From the NCBI RefSeq assembly GCF_026410385.1, contig NZ_JAPMLT010000004.1, positions 124,001-188,000 on the forward strand: a DNA stretch of 64,000 nt, read 5' to 3'. The stretch comes from Tumebacillus lacus. Lineage in GTDB: Bacteria > Bacillota > Bacilli > Tumebacillales > Tumebacillaceae. Both the position numbers and the translations under genes were made by a program. Below are positions 17,340 to 25,700 of the stretch, one piece after another; position 1 is the first letter of the stretch, and each line of letters starts with the position of its first letter. Under the pieces are notes generated by a model. It did not search any database. It was not told the DNA's origin and saw only the letters and a program-made list of their open reading frames with translations.

Positions 17340-18629
17340 TTAGATGAAGTAACCCATTTTTTTCGCCGCAAATTCCAGTTCGTCGCGGAAGGCGGGATGG
17401 GCGATCCCGATCAAAGCGCGGGTGCGTTCGCGGATCGGTTTGCCTTTCAATTGGGCGACGCCCCACTCGGTGACGATCATGTCGACGTCGTTTTTCGAGG
17501 TGGTGACGGCGGCGCCTGCGGGCAAGGTGGGGACGATCTTGGAGACGGTGCCTTGCTTGGCAGTGGAGTGCAGGCAGATGATGCCGCGCCCTTCCTTGGC
17601 CATCCGCACCCCTTTGGCAAAGTCGGACTGACCGCCGCTCGACGAGTAGTAGCGGCCACCCACCGTCTCGGAATTGCATTGGCCGAGGAAATCGACTTCG
17701 ACGGTGGCGTTGATCGAGACGATCTGGTCGATGGCGGCGATGTTGCGCACGTCGTTTGTTTGGTCGACGGGGAGCATGAGCAAGTTTTTGTTTTCATGCA
17801 TGAAGTCGTATAAGCGGCGGCTGCCGAGGGCAAAGGTGGTGGTCATCTGGCCCGGGTAGAGGTGCGCCGGCTTGTTCTGGTTGGTGATCACGCCTGCTTC
17901 GAACAGGTCGACCACTTTATCGGGCAGCATCTCGGTGTAGACGCCGAGATTTTTGTGCTGGCCCAGAAAATCCATCACGGCGTTGGGGATCGCTCCAAAG
18001 CCGATCTGCAGCGTGTCGCCGTCGCGGATGATGTCGGCGATGAAGCGGCCGATCTTGATGTCGTTCTCGGTGATCATCGGGTCTCCCAGTTCCGGGAGCG
18101 GGACGTTGTTTTCGATGAGGGCGTCGACCTGCGAGATATGGATGCGGTGCTGACCGAACGTGCGCGGCATCTGTTCGTTCACTTCAAGCAGCACGCGTTT
18201 GGCCGACGGGACCAGCCCGGCGGTGTAGTCGCAGTTGGTGCCGAGCGAGAAGTAGCCCTCATCGTCCATCGGCGACACGGTGGCCATGATCACGCGGTTG
18301 TTTGTAAACTCGGTCAACAAGCGGGGCAGGTCTGAAAAATGGTTGGGCAACAGGTCCAGCAGGCCGGCGTGAAAGCCGGGCCGATCTCCTGCGCCGAGGA
18401 ACAACGAGACCAAGCGCAGCCGCTCCGGCGGCACTTCGATGGCCGGACGCAGGGACAGCATCTGGAACAGGCGGTTGCCGCGCAGCCCGTCATGTCCCGG
18501 CAGCGCGTCGATCAGCGCCGGGGGCTCGCCTGCAGACAGGGGCACGATGATGTCATCGCCCGGCTCGATCAGGCGAACGGCGGCGTCTGCTGCAGTGAGT
18601 TTCTCTCTGTATAAGCTCTGGTGATTCAT
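17340..18629 (-). CDS. Acetyl-CoA hydrolase/4-hydroxybutyrate CoA-transferase family enzyme
   Basis: A protein of about 429 aa that transfers CoA between short acyl groups, or hydrolyses acetyl-CoA. Two-domain family landmarks are present. The N-half Rossmann region includes DDIIVPLSAGEP, the GLGAIPNAV-type segment appears as FGAIPNAVMDFL, and the predicted catalytic Glu is in GVYTEML. The C-half glycine loop is VGGRYYSSSGGQSDF. The start at 18629 follows GAGAGGAGAG; an upstream in-frame extension has no ribosome site. Substrate is not determined. The gene stands alone on its strand. Confidence 0.85.
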   Translation of the reverse strand: MNHQSLYREKLTAADAAVRLIEPGDDIIVPLSAGEPPALIDALPGHDGLRGNRLFQMLSLRPAIEVPPERLRLVSLFLGAGDRPGFHAGLLDLLPNHFSDLPRLLTEFTNNRVIMATVSPMDDEGYFSLGTNCDYTAGLVPSAKRVLLEVNEQMPRTFGQHRIHISQVDALIENNVPLPELGDPMITENDIKIGRFIADIIRDGDTLQIGFGAIPNAVMDFLGQHKNLGVYTEMLPDKVVDLFEAGVITNQNKPAHLYPGQMTTTFALGSRRLYDFMHENKNLLMLPVDQTNDVRNIAAIDQIVSINATVEVDFLGQCNSETVGGRYYSSSGGQSDFAKGVRMAKEGRGIICLHSTAKQGTVSKIVPTLPAGAAVTTSKNDVDMIVTEWGVAQLKGKPIRERTRALIGIAHPAFRDELEFAAKKMGYFI

Positions 18630-18722
18630 GGAATCTCTCCTCTCTCCAACAGACACTTTACCCGTAGGATGCCCTCGTGTACAGGTGAGTACTATTTTGT
18701 GAAATACTTTCATTATAATGTC

Positions 18723-18751
18723 TTGTCCGTCAATTTAATCTGTGATATAGT
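18723..18751 (+). promoter_or_regulatory. Promoter of the M14 carboxypeptidase gene
   Basis: TTGTCC, 17 bases, then TATAGT, about 75 bases before the ATG. Confidence 0.55.
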
Positions 18752-18823
18752 ACATATCGTTGCATAAAAATACACTCCGACGAAAAAAAATGTGTTTGAT
18801 ATAAGAGGGGGAACTGAGAAGAT

Positions 18824-21211
18824 ATGAAAAAACAAGTGATTTCCGGTCTGCTCAGCTTGAGCTTGATGGCGGGCCTGCCGTACGCCGTATTGGCAGAGGC
18901 GCCTTCGGGTCAAGCGTGGACGAATGTCAATGCCTACGAAACGAACGAGTCGAACGGCTCTCTTTTTAATACGGAGAACTATGATTTTGTGCGATATTCG
19001 CAATTTATGAATGAACTGCAAGCGATTGTCAAACAGAGCAACCGCGTGAAGGTGGAAGTGACGGGGCAGTCGGCGGCCGGTCGCGACCTGTATACGGTCA
19101 CGATATCCAATCCGTCTGACGGCGGCAAGTTTGGCTACTACCAAGGCCTGCGCAAACAAATGTTCAAATCTTCGGAGAAAGCGGAAGATTTTATCGCCAA
19201 GCATCCCGATTTTAAAGTGCCGGTGCTGGTCAACGCTTCGATTCACGGCACGGAGTTTGTCGGGTCGGACGCGGCGTTGAAGTTGATCAAGCGATTTGCG
19301 TTGGACAATGATGAACAGACGCAGACCATTTTGGACAACACGATCTTGATCTTCAACCTTGCCAATCCGGACGGGCGCGTCAACGCGACTCGCTTCAACT
19401 CTTCCGGCATCGACCTGAACCGCGATTTTATCACGCAGTCGCAGCCGGAGACCCGGCAGACGGTCGGGCTGATCACCGAATGGAACCCGATGGTGATGCT
19501 CGATCTGCACGGCTATGTGAAGAACTATGCGGGTCCGGGGCGTCCGGGCCTGATCGAGCCGTGCACGCCGCCGCACAACCCGAACTACGAGTACGACCTG
19601 TTCAGCAAATGGATGACGGCGCAGGCGGAGGCGATGGAAGGCGAGATCGTGTCGCAACAGGCGCAGTACAAAGGCCCGTGGTATGAAAACATGACCGGCA
19701 CCTACATCCCGCAGCGCGATGACTCGGCGGGCTGGGACGACTATCCGCCGATCTTTACGCCGATGTACGCGATGTACCACGGCACGTACGGGTACACGCT
19801 GGAAGCGCCGACCAACGATTGGGACGGTGTGCAGTGGCACTATGACGCGACGATGGGCGCGCTGAAGCATACGGCGGAGAACAAGGCGGAGATGATCAAA
19901 GATCAGATCGAGATGTTCCGTCGGGGCATTCAGTTTGACCACCCGTACCATGAGGACGGACATTTCCCGACTTCGTACATTCTGCCGGTCGATGGCGAGG
20001 ACCCGACGGTGACCGAAAAGGCGGTCGCTCATCTGCTGACCAACGACATCGCGGTGGAACAAGCGCAAAAGGCGTTCACCGTCGACGGTACGACCTACCC
20101 GGCCGGCACGTACGTGGTGCCGATGGATCAGGCAAAAGCGGGCCTTGCCAACACGCTGCTGTGGGAAGGCGAGGACATTTCAAACGACACGCCGGCGATG
20201 TACGACATCTCCTCGTGGAGCCTGCCGCAACTGTGGGGCTTTGCGGCGGTGGCGACGCAGAGCGATGTGACCGTGCAGACGCAAAAGGTCAACGCGGTCG
20301 CGAGCACGGGGGAACTGATCGGCAAAGGGCCGTACAAGATCCCGAACTCCTCCGTGAAAGCGGTGCGTCTCGCCAACGACCTGCTGGCAAAAGGGGTGGA
20401 AGTCAAGCGCGACGCTGCGGGCGATTTTTATGTAGCGGCGCAGTCGGGGCACACGCTCAAAGAGCTGGTGAAAGCGTCCGGTCTCTCGCTGCAGACGACC
20501 GCCGTTCCGTCCGATGCGACGGCGATGACCAAGCAGAAAGTCGCGATCCTCAAGGACGGCGGCTACAACAAAGGGCAGGCGCACGCGGGCACGCATCTGG
20601 CGTTGAAGCGTCTCGGATTTGATGTGACGGAAGTGACGCCGGTGCAGGTGGCGACGAACGGTCTGCAGGGCTACGATGCGTTCCTCTACAACGGTTCGGA
20701 GCGTCTGATCGCGTGGACGAACAGCGCGGCGAACCAAGAGTTCGGGCTGCAGTCGCAGGCGCAGTTTGACTCGTTCAAGGCGAATGTGACCGACTTTGTC
20801 AACGAGGGCGGCCACTATGTAGCGATCGGCACCGGCTCGGCGACGGCTGCCAAGCAACTCGGGCTGACCGACATCACCGTCAACGCGGGCAGCTCCAACT
20901 CGAACGGCATCGTCTCGGTGAACTACAGCGCGTCGCCGCTGACGCTCGGGTACAAGTCGACCGACATCGGCTTTGTCTACCGTCCGGCATGGTTTACCAA
21001 CACGGCGGGCACCGACGTGGTCGCGACCTATGCGAACACCCCGGACTTCTTCCTCTCCGGCCACTGGCGCAACAATACCGCTGCGGCCGGGAAGGCGGTG
21101 ATCGTGCAGGAGCAGGACCAAAACGTCACGCTGATCGGCCTCGAAGCCGGTTTCCGCGATCACACCGAGTATCTGTATCGTCTGCTGTCGAACGCGGTGT
21201 ACGCAAAGTAA
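18824..21211 (+). CDS. Secreted M14-family zinc carboxypeptidase
   Basis: A 795-aa protein with a signal peptide at about 1-26 (LSLSLMAGLPYAVLA). The peptidase M14 domain spans about 45-350. Zinc ligands are seen in SIHGTEFVGSD (HxxE) and LDLHGYVKNY; an Arg/Asn pair sits in GIDLNRDF and the likely catalytic Glu in GYTLEAP. The remaining ~440 residues form a large C-terminal region with a glutamine-amidotransferase-like beta/alpha part, ending LYRLLSNAVYAK. It probably trims peptides outside the cell. It is single-copy with its own promoter and terminator. Domain identity is secure; substrate is unknown. Confidence 0.87.
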   Translation: MKKQVISGLLSLSLMAGLPYAVLAEAPSGQAWTNVNAYETNESNGSLFNTENYDFVRYSQFMNELQAIVKQSNRVKVEVTGQSAAGRDLYTVTISNPSDGGKFGYYQGLRKQMFKSSEKAEDFIAKHPDFKVPVLVNASIHGTEFVGSDAALKLIKRFALDNDEQTQTILDNTILIFNLANPDGRVNATRFNSSGIDLNRDFITQSQPETRQTVGLITEWNPMVMLDLHGYVKNYAGPGRPGLIEPCTPPHNPNYEYDLFSKWMTAQAEAMEGEIVSQQAQYKGPWYENMTGTYIPQRDDSAGWDDYPPIFTPMYAMYHGTYGYTLEAPTNDWDGVQWHYDATMGALKHTAENKAEMIKDQIEMFRRGIQFDHPYHEDGHFPTSYILPVDGEDPTVTEKAVAHLLTNDIAVEQAQKAFTVDGTTYPAGTYVVPMDQAKAGLANTLLWEGEDISNDTPAMYDISSWSLPQLWGFAAVATQSDVTVQTQKVNAVASTGELIGKGPYKIPNSSVKAVRLANDLLAKGVEVKRDAAGDFYVAAQSGHTLKELVKASGLSLQTTAVPSDATAMTKQKVAILKDGGYNKGQAHAGTHLALKRLGFDVTEVTPVQVATNGLQGYDAFLYNGSERLIAWTNSAANQEFGLQSQAQFDSFKANVTDFVNEGGHYVAIGTGSATAAKQLGLTDITVNAGSSNSNGIVSVNYSASPLTLGYKSTDIGFVYRPAWFTNTAGTDVVATYANTPDFFLSGHWRNNTAAAGKAVIVQEQDQNVTLIGLEAGFRDHTEYLYRLLSNAVYAK

Positions 21212-21227
21212 TTTTTTAGATGGAAGG

Positions 21228-21260
21228 AAAAGAGTCGGGCGTCTGCCTGACTCTTTTTTT
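21228..21260 (+). terminator. Rho-independent terminator
   Basis: The stem AAGAGTCGGGC/GCCTGACTCTT with a T tail closes the carboxypeptidase gene. Confidence 0.85.
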
Positions 21261-21274
21261 GTCTGGATTTACCA

Positions 21275-21304
21275 TTGACGTGTTTGCGAATCGGTTTGTA
21301 TACT
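21275..21304 (+). promoter_or_regulatory. Promoter of the lysine-riboswitch transcript
   Basis: TTGACG, 18 bases, then TATACT, about 40 bases before the aptamer. Confidence 0.7.
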
Positions 21305-21344
21305 GTAACACGTTGTACTAATTTAATAGACTAAAGCAATACCC

Positions 21345-21565
21345 TCATCGACAAAATGGTGAGGTAGAGGTTGCGGTTGCTCAAGAGTAGCTTGCGGGAG
21401 GTGCGCAGACACCGTGGATCGCGAGGGAAAGGGGGCACCGCCGAAGTTTGTGCACAGCTGACGGGTGCGCAGGCTGGGTCCGTTTCCGAACAGGGGCGGA
21501 ACTGTCACGGACGAGGTGCCGACTCGTGCGTGTTGAGCTATCTTTCAACGAAGGCTAAGGTGCGG
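21345..21565 (+). ncRNA. Lysine riboswitch (L-box)
   Basis: Conserved blocks of the L-box aptamer occur in order: GAGGTAGAGGTTGCGGT, AAGAGTA, a GAGGGAAAGGGGGCACCGCCGAAG segment (split here as GAGGGAAAG and CCGCCGAAG), and the closing helix near AAGGCTAAGGTG. The leader precedes an amino-acid permease. Binding of lysine is expected to favour the downstream terminator. Confidence 0.9.
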
Positions 21566-21584
21566 GGTGTTCAGAATGACTACA

Positions 21585-21612
21585 AACACCGCGAGGATAC
21601 TCCGGTGTTTTT
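21585..21612 (+). terminator. Riboswitch expression-platform terminator
   Basis: The stem ACACCG/CGGTGT is followed by TTTTTCT, just after the L-box and before the permease ribosome site. Confidence 0.75.
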
Positions 21613-21668
21613 CTATTTTCTGGGCCCTCTCCTTCCTTTGGATGGAACTAAGGAGGAAGACACACATC

Positions 21669-23099
21669 ATGTCAAACAACAAGTTAGGTTTATGGGTCTT
21701 GACGGCGCTTGTCGTCGGGAATATGGTGGGCTCCGGGATCTTTATGCTCCCGCGCTCGCTGGCGGAGGTCGCATCCCCGTCGGGCGTGCTGCTGGCGTGG
21801 CTGCTCACCGGCGCCGGTGTTTTGATGACGGCGCTCGTCTTTGGCAATCTGGCAATGCGCAAGCCGGAGTTGAACGGCGGTCCGCAGATGTACGCGATGG
21901 CGTTGTTTAAAAAAGGCTCCGGCGCGTCCACTCTGTCCGGCTATTTGGTCGCCTGGGGCTATTGGGTGGCAAACTTCGCAGGAAACGTGGCGATCATCAC
22001 GACGTTTGCTTCGTACCTCTCCACCTTCCTGCCGATCCTGAGCAGCGAAGCGGTCTGGTTTACCGCTTTCGGCACCGACCTGCGCGTCGGCAACGTGCTG
22101 ACGTTCCTCACCTGCTCCGTGCTGCTGTGGGGCATGCACACGCTGGTCCTGCGCGGCATGGAAGGCGCGGGCAAAGTAAACTTTGTGGCGACGACCGCGA
22201 AAGTGCTCGGCTTTGCGTTGTTTATCATCGCGGCTCTGTTCGCTTTCCAGTCGTCGAATCTGCTGCCGATGGATGCGCCGCGATTTGATGAAGCGGGCGC
22301 GAGCGTGCCGCTGCTCGGCCAGATCAACGCGGCGGCTGTGGCGACGCTGTGGGCGTTTGTCGGCGTCGAGTCGGCGATCGTCTTCTCGAACCGCGCACGC
22401 AAACAATCGGACGTAAAAAAGGCGACGATCATCGGTCTGTCGATCGCGCTGGTCATTTACATGGGCATCACCGTGCTCGTCATGGGCACTCTGACCCAAG
22501 ATCAACTGATCGCGTCGGAAAAGCCGCTCGTCGATGCGCTGTCTGTCGTGGTCGGGTCGTCCGGCTCCTACCTGATGGCCGGCCTTGGTCTGATCTCGCT
22601 GCTCGGGACGACGGTCGGCTGGATCATGCTGGCCTCGGAAGTGCCGTACCAAGCAGCCAAGCAAGGCATCTTCCTCCCGGTCTTCAAAAAAGAGAACAAA
22701 AAAGGCGCGCCGGTCGTGGCTCTGTGGCTGTCCAACCTCGGCTCGCAATTGTTTATCTTCTCGACGATCTCCAACTCGGTGTCGAAGGCGTTTGACTTTG
22801 TCATCTTCGTCGCGACGCTTGCGTATCTGGTTCCTTATATCATCGCGTCGATCTATCAGCTCAAATTGGTCGTCTCCGGCGAGACCTACCTCGCAGGCGA
22901 ACAAGGTCGCAGCCGCATCACCGACGGCATCGTGGCGGCCTTAGCGGCGATCTACTCGCTGTGGGTCATCAAAGCGGGCACGGCCGATCTCAAGACGTTC
23001 TCGCTGGGCGTGGGACTGCTGGTCGTCGGCATCGTGTTCTACCCGTGGGTGTTGCGCGGTCGCCGCTTGCAGAACGGGACAAGATCAGCTAGACTGTAA
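21669..23099 (+). CDS. APC-family lysine (basic amino acid) permease
   Basis: A 476-aa protein with about 12-13 TM helices. The APC signature at the N-terminus is VVGNMVGSGIFMLPRSLAE. TM6-like region FVGVESAIVFSNRARKQSDV matches the ArcD/YvsH basic amino-acid branch. The ATG follows AAGGAGG; an upstream in-frame start lies inside the riboswitch platform and is rejected. Control by a lysine riboswitch, as for YvsH in Bacillus subtilis, identifies lysine as the probable substrate. A TetR gene follows after 42 bp. Confidence 0.88.
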   Translation: MSNNKLGLWVLTALVVGNMVGSGIFMLPRSLAEVASPSGVLLAWLLTGAGVLMTALVFGNLAMRKPELNGGPQMYAMALFKKGSGASTLSGYLVAWGYWVANFAGNVAIITTFASYLSTFLPILSSEAVWFTAFGTDLRVGNVLTFLTCSVLLWGMHTLVLRGMEGAGKVNFVATTAKVLGFALFIIAALFAFQSSNLLPMDAPRFDEAGASVPLLGQINAAAVATLWAFVGVESAIVFSNRARKQSDVKKATIIGLSIALVIYMGITVLVMGTLTQDQLIASEKPLVDALSVVVGSSGSYLMAGLGLISLLGTTVGWIMLASEVPYQAAKQGIFLPVFKKENKKGAPVVALWLSNLGSQLFIFSTISNSVSKAFDFVIFVATLAYLVPYIIASIYQLKLVVSGETYLAGEQGRSRITDGIVAALAAIYSLWVIKAGTADLKTFSLGVGLLVVGIVFYPWVLRGRRLQNGTRSARL

Positions 23100-23101
23100 G
23101 G

Positions 23102-23115
23102 TGAGTAACCACTCA
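23102..23115. promoter_or_regulatory. Candidate TetR auto-operator
   Basis: Inverted repeat TGAGT-aacc-ACTCA lies in the short gap immediately before the TetR gene, the usual place for an autoregulatory site. Confidence 0.4.
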
Positions 23116-23141
23116 GACCGAGCGGGTTGGGAGTGAACCGG

Positions 23142-23816
23142 ATGGCGGAACAGGAAGAGAAAAAAGATCTGTTGCCCGATCTCGAACTCGATCTGGGCGA
23201 AGAGAAGATCTTGACGGAAAAACATCTGAAGATCCTCGAAGCGGCGGTGCGCGTGTTTTCGGAAAAGGGATTCAGCGCGTCCCGCACGAGTGAAGTCGCT
23301 AAAGAAGCGGGCGTTTCGGAAGGCACGATCTTCAATTATTTTAAAACGAAAAAAGATCTGCTGCGCGGCCTGCTCGTGCCGCTGACCGCACGGGTGTTGC
23401 GCCCGTTCGTGCTGGCTGGCATCGAGAAGGTGTTGAATGGCAGCAAGGACCGGGAACTGGCCGATGTGCTGCGGGACCTGATGGTGGATCGGTCGCGACT
23501 GATCCGCAACAACCTGCCGCTGGTCAAGACGATGGCGGTCGAGGCGGCCTACCACCCGGAACTGCTCGAACCGATCAAACAAGTGCTCCCCAAAGTCGTC
23601 GAGCTCGCCACCGCCTTTGTGCGGGAAGAGCAACAGCGCGGCAACTTCCGAGAGGACATCGACCCGACCCGGGCGATGCGCGTGTTCATGAGCATGGTGT
23701 TCGGCTACGTCCTGATGAGCGAAACGCTCGGGGATGTGTTCTCCTTTGAGGAAGAAGAGAAGGAGATCGACCTGATCTTGGATCTTTATTTGAATGGCGT
23801 GCAAGTGAAGAAGTAG
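23142..23816 (+). CDS. TetR/AcrR-family transcriptional regulator
   Basis: A 224-aa protein. The N-terminal HTH at about 22-70 has the TetR pattern: ILEAAVRVFSEKGFSASRTSEVAKEAGVS... then GTIFNYFKTKKDLL. The C-terminal helical ligand domain covers the rest. An acidic ~20-residue N-terminal arm precedes the HTH. The ATG follows GGGAG. It could be cotranscribed with the permease. The ligand and regulon are unknown; palindromes at 23102 and 25612 are candidate sites. Confidence 0.88.
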   Translation: MAEQEEKKDLLPDLELDLGEEKILTEKHLKILEAAVRVFSEKGFSASRTSEVAKEAGVSEGTIFNYFKTKKDLLRGLLVPLTARVLRPFVLAGIEKVLNGSKDRELADVLRDLMVDRSRLIRNNLPLVKTMAVEAAYHPELLEPIKQVLPKVVELATAFVREEQQRGNFREDIDPTRAMRVFMSMVFGYVLMSETLGDVFSFEEEEKEIDLILDLYLNGVQVKK

Positions 23817-23822
23817 CAGAAC

Positions 23823-23868
23823 AAAAAGGGAAGGCCTCCTGTCGAAGTGATGGACAGGAGGCTTTTTA
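23823..23868 (+). terminator. Rho-independent terminator
   Basis: The stem GCCTCCTGTC/GGACAGGAGGC with a T run follows the TetR gene. Confidence 0.85.
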
Positions 23869-23904
23869 TATATTACTTTTTATGCAATGAGAGGTGGTGT
23901 TTCT

Positions 23905-24372
23905 TTGAAACGAGGCCTTGCTCGGTTGGCGGGACTTTTATTTGTATGCTTCCTTTCCGGGTGTTCGGTGGGAGAAGAGAGGGAGAAAGAACAGGCGGAG
24001 CAGACAGCGATCGATTTTTCAAGGAAAGTACTGACCATGAAAGATCGCGAGACGGATACCGATATCGGAGGGATGGAACATGCGACTCCAGAGGTGCAAG
24101 AGATCTTAAAAGAGCGGTTTGGAAACCTTGATCGTCTGCGTGAGTCGGTGAAGGGAGGACAACGTCTGCCCGAGGTCACCGATGTAAAGATCTTTGAAAC
24201 CCAACAGGTACGAGACAATGAGTCAGGCTATCTGGTGAATGTTCAAATCGAATATAACCCCGTGCGGGAAGTCTATGTGTCTCGTCTTGGGTTGAAAGTG
24301 ATAAAAGTGCAGGATGTTTGGTTGATCGATGATATTCGCTTTGGTGAGTTTATGAAAGTCACGCAGAAGTAG
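23905..24372 (+). CDS. Small lipoprotein, unknown
   Basis: A protein of about 155 aa. The lipobox LSGC is at about residues 18-21 after a hydrophobic signal (LARLAGLLFVCFLSGC). The mature part is a compact alpha/beta domain with paired strands (GYLVNVQIEYNPVREVYVSRLGLKVIKVQDVWLIDD split across two strands), as in NTF2/DUF4878-type extracytoplasmic proteins; this fold is a guess. The TTG at 23905 lies at the right distance from GAGGTGG; an ATG at 23887 has none. Confidence 0.65.
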   Translation: MKRGLARLAGLLFVCFLSGCSVGEEREKEQAEQTAIDFSRKVLTMKDRETDTDIGGMEHATPEVQEILKERFGNLDRLRESVKGGQRLPEVTDVKIFETQQVRDNESGYLVNVQIEYNPVREVYVSRLGLKVIKVQDVWLIDDIRFGEFMKVTQK

Positions 24373-24416
24373 AAGAGAGCCTCTGGTCAAAATGATTTGA
24401 CCGGAGGCTTTTCTCT
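24371..24416. terminator. Bidirectional terminator
   Basis: The stem AGAGCCTCTGGTCAAA/TTTGACCGGAGGCTTTT lies between the lipoprotein and SLH genes. Confidence 0.8.
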
Positions 24417-24419
24417 ACA

Positions 24420-25508
24420 TCACGCCGCTTCAGGTGGGTGTGCCGAATACATTTTCCAGGAGCCGTCGGGCATTTTTTTGAGGTAGACGAGGCCGCTGGA
24501 GTCGTCGGGGGAGACCTCCGGTGCTGCGCCGGGGACGGTGAAGAGGAGGTCGAAGCGGCCGCCGGTCAGTTCGACGGTGGCATAGCGATTGGATTTTTGC
24601 AGGACGCGGGCGGACGGGGTCTCAGTGCGGCGGATCTCCATCGTCAGGCCGGCCGGGGCTTCCGGGTCGGTGAGCAGAGATTGCAACGTGGAGAATGCAT
24701 AGCGCATCATCGCATGCTGCGCGCCGGTGGAGTAGCGGGAGTTGATCGCTTCAAGCTCCGCGAAGTTGCGGGCGTTGAAGGCGGTCTGCCGTTCGCGCAG
24801 GTCGGCGAGGACGACGGCGTTGAGCCGGTCGTCGGTCGGCAACGCGCTTGATTCGAGATGCAAGGCGCGGGAGAGCACGGTGACCGCCTCGGCGCGGGTG
24901 GCGATGTCGGCGGGGAAGTATTTGCCGTCTCCTTTGCCGTTGACGATCTTGACGGCGGTCGCCCGGTTGATCGCGTCGGCCGCCCAGTAGGCGGGGACGT
25001 CGAGGAAGGGCGGCGCGGTCACCGGCTGCCACGAGATGTTGTGTTCAAACGCCCGCACGATCAAGGCGGCCATCTCGTCGCGGCGGATCTGTTTGGTCGG
25101 CAGGAACTGGTTGTATTCGTAGCCGTTGACGATGCCAAGCGACGACGCGATCCGGATCGGCTCGCTGAACCAGGTGCCGCTCGGAACGTCGGTAAACGTT
25201 TTCGCTGGTGCGTTGCTGGTTAGACCGGTGGCCCGCACGAGCAGGGTGACGAACTCGGCGCGGGTGATCGAGGCGTTCGGACGCACCTCCACCACACCGG
25301 GAGCGACACCGGTCGGGTAGCCTTTTACGATGTCGGCGTGGATGGCGTCGTTCAGGGTATCGGCTGCCCAGTGGCTGTCGAGATCGGTCGGAGCGTACTG
25401 CCGCAAAGCAGCGATCTCATCTGCCGACTGTGCCACGGCAGGCATCGGAAACAGCGCGGTGCAGAACAGGAGGAACGAGAGGGCACATGCAGGGAAGCGA
25501 CGAATCAC
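24420..25508 (-). CDS. S-layer-homology (SLH) domain surface protein
   Basis: A 362-aa protein. A signal peptide at about 1-26 is followed by three SLH domains: about 38-95 (DLDSHWAADTLNDAI), 100-155 (FTDVPSGTWFSEPIRIA) and 160-220 (FLDVPAYWAADAINRA). The C-terminal ~130 residues form a small domain resembling an NTF2-like fold. SLH domains bind pyruvylated secondary cell-wall polymer and anchor the protein to the wall. The GTG start follows AGGAGG. It appears monocistronic. Confidence 0.88.
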   Translation of the reverse strand: MIRRFPACALSFLLFCTALFPMPAVAQSADEIAALRQYAPTDLDSHWAADTLNDAIHADIVKGYPTGVAPGVVEVRPNASITRAEFVTLLVRATGLTSNAPAKTFTDVPSGTWFSEPIRIASSLGIVNGYEYNQFLPTKQIRRDEMAALIVRAFEHNISWQPVTAPPFLDVPAYWAADAINRATAVKIVNGKGDGKYFPADIATRAEAVTVLSRALHLESSALPTDDRLNAVVLADLRERQTAFNARNFAELEAINSRYSTGAQHAMMRYAFSTLQSLLTDPEAPAGLTMEIRRTETPSARVLQKSNRYATVELTGGRFDLLFTVPGAAPEVSPDDSSGLVYLKKMPDGSWKMYSAHPPEAA

Positions 25509-25611
25509 GAAAGCAACGACCTCCTTTTTGACACACGGGTCTTTTCCGTAGCATGGGTCGGAGCGGGGGCGTCTATGAATGGCATGATTTACGCAGGGGC
25601 ATTTTTTTAAT

Positions 25612-25625
25612 AGACCGATTGGTCT
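25612..25625. promoter_or_regulatory. Candidate TetR-type operator in the pepF promoter
   Basis: Inverted repeat AGACC-gatt-GGTCT sits where the -35 of the pepF promoter should be; TATGAT with an upstream TGG lies at 25645-25650. Such AGACC/GGTCT palindromes are typical of TetR-family sites. Confidence 0.45.
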
Positions 25626-25700
25626 GTTTTACCGTGGATTGTGGTATGATCATAGGAGAAGTCTTACATATTTTTGGTATCTGAAACGGAGGGTTTGTCC

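Noticed and set aside
21371-21910. 179-codon ORF in the carboxypeptidase-permease gap
   Set aside because: It runs through the lysine riboswitch and the permease start in another frame.
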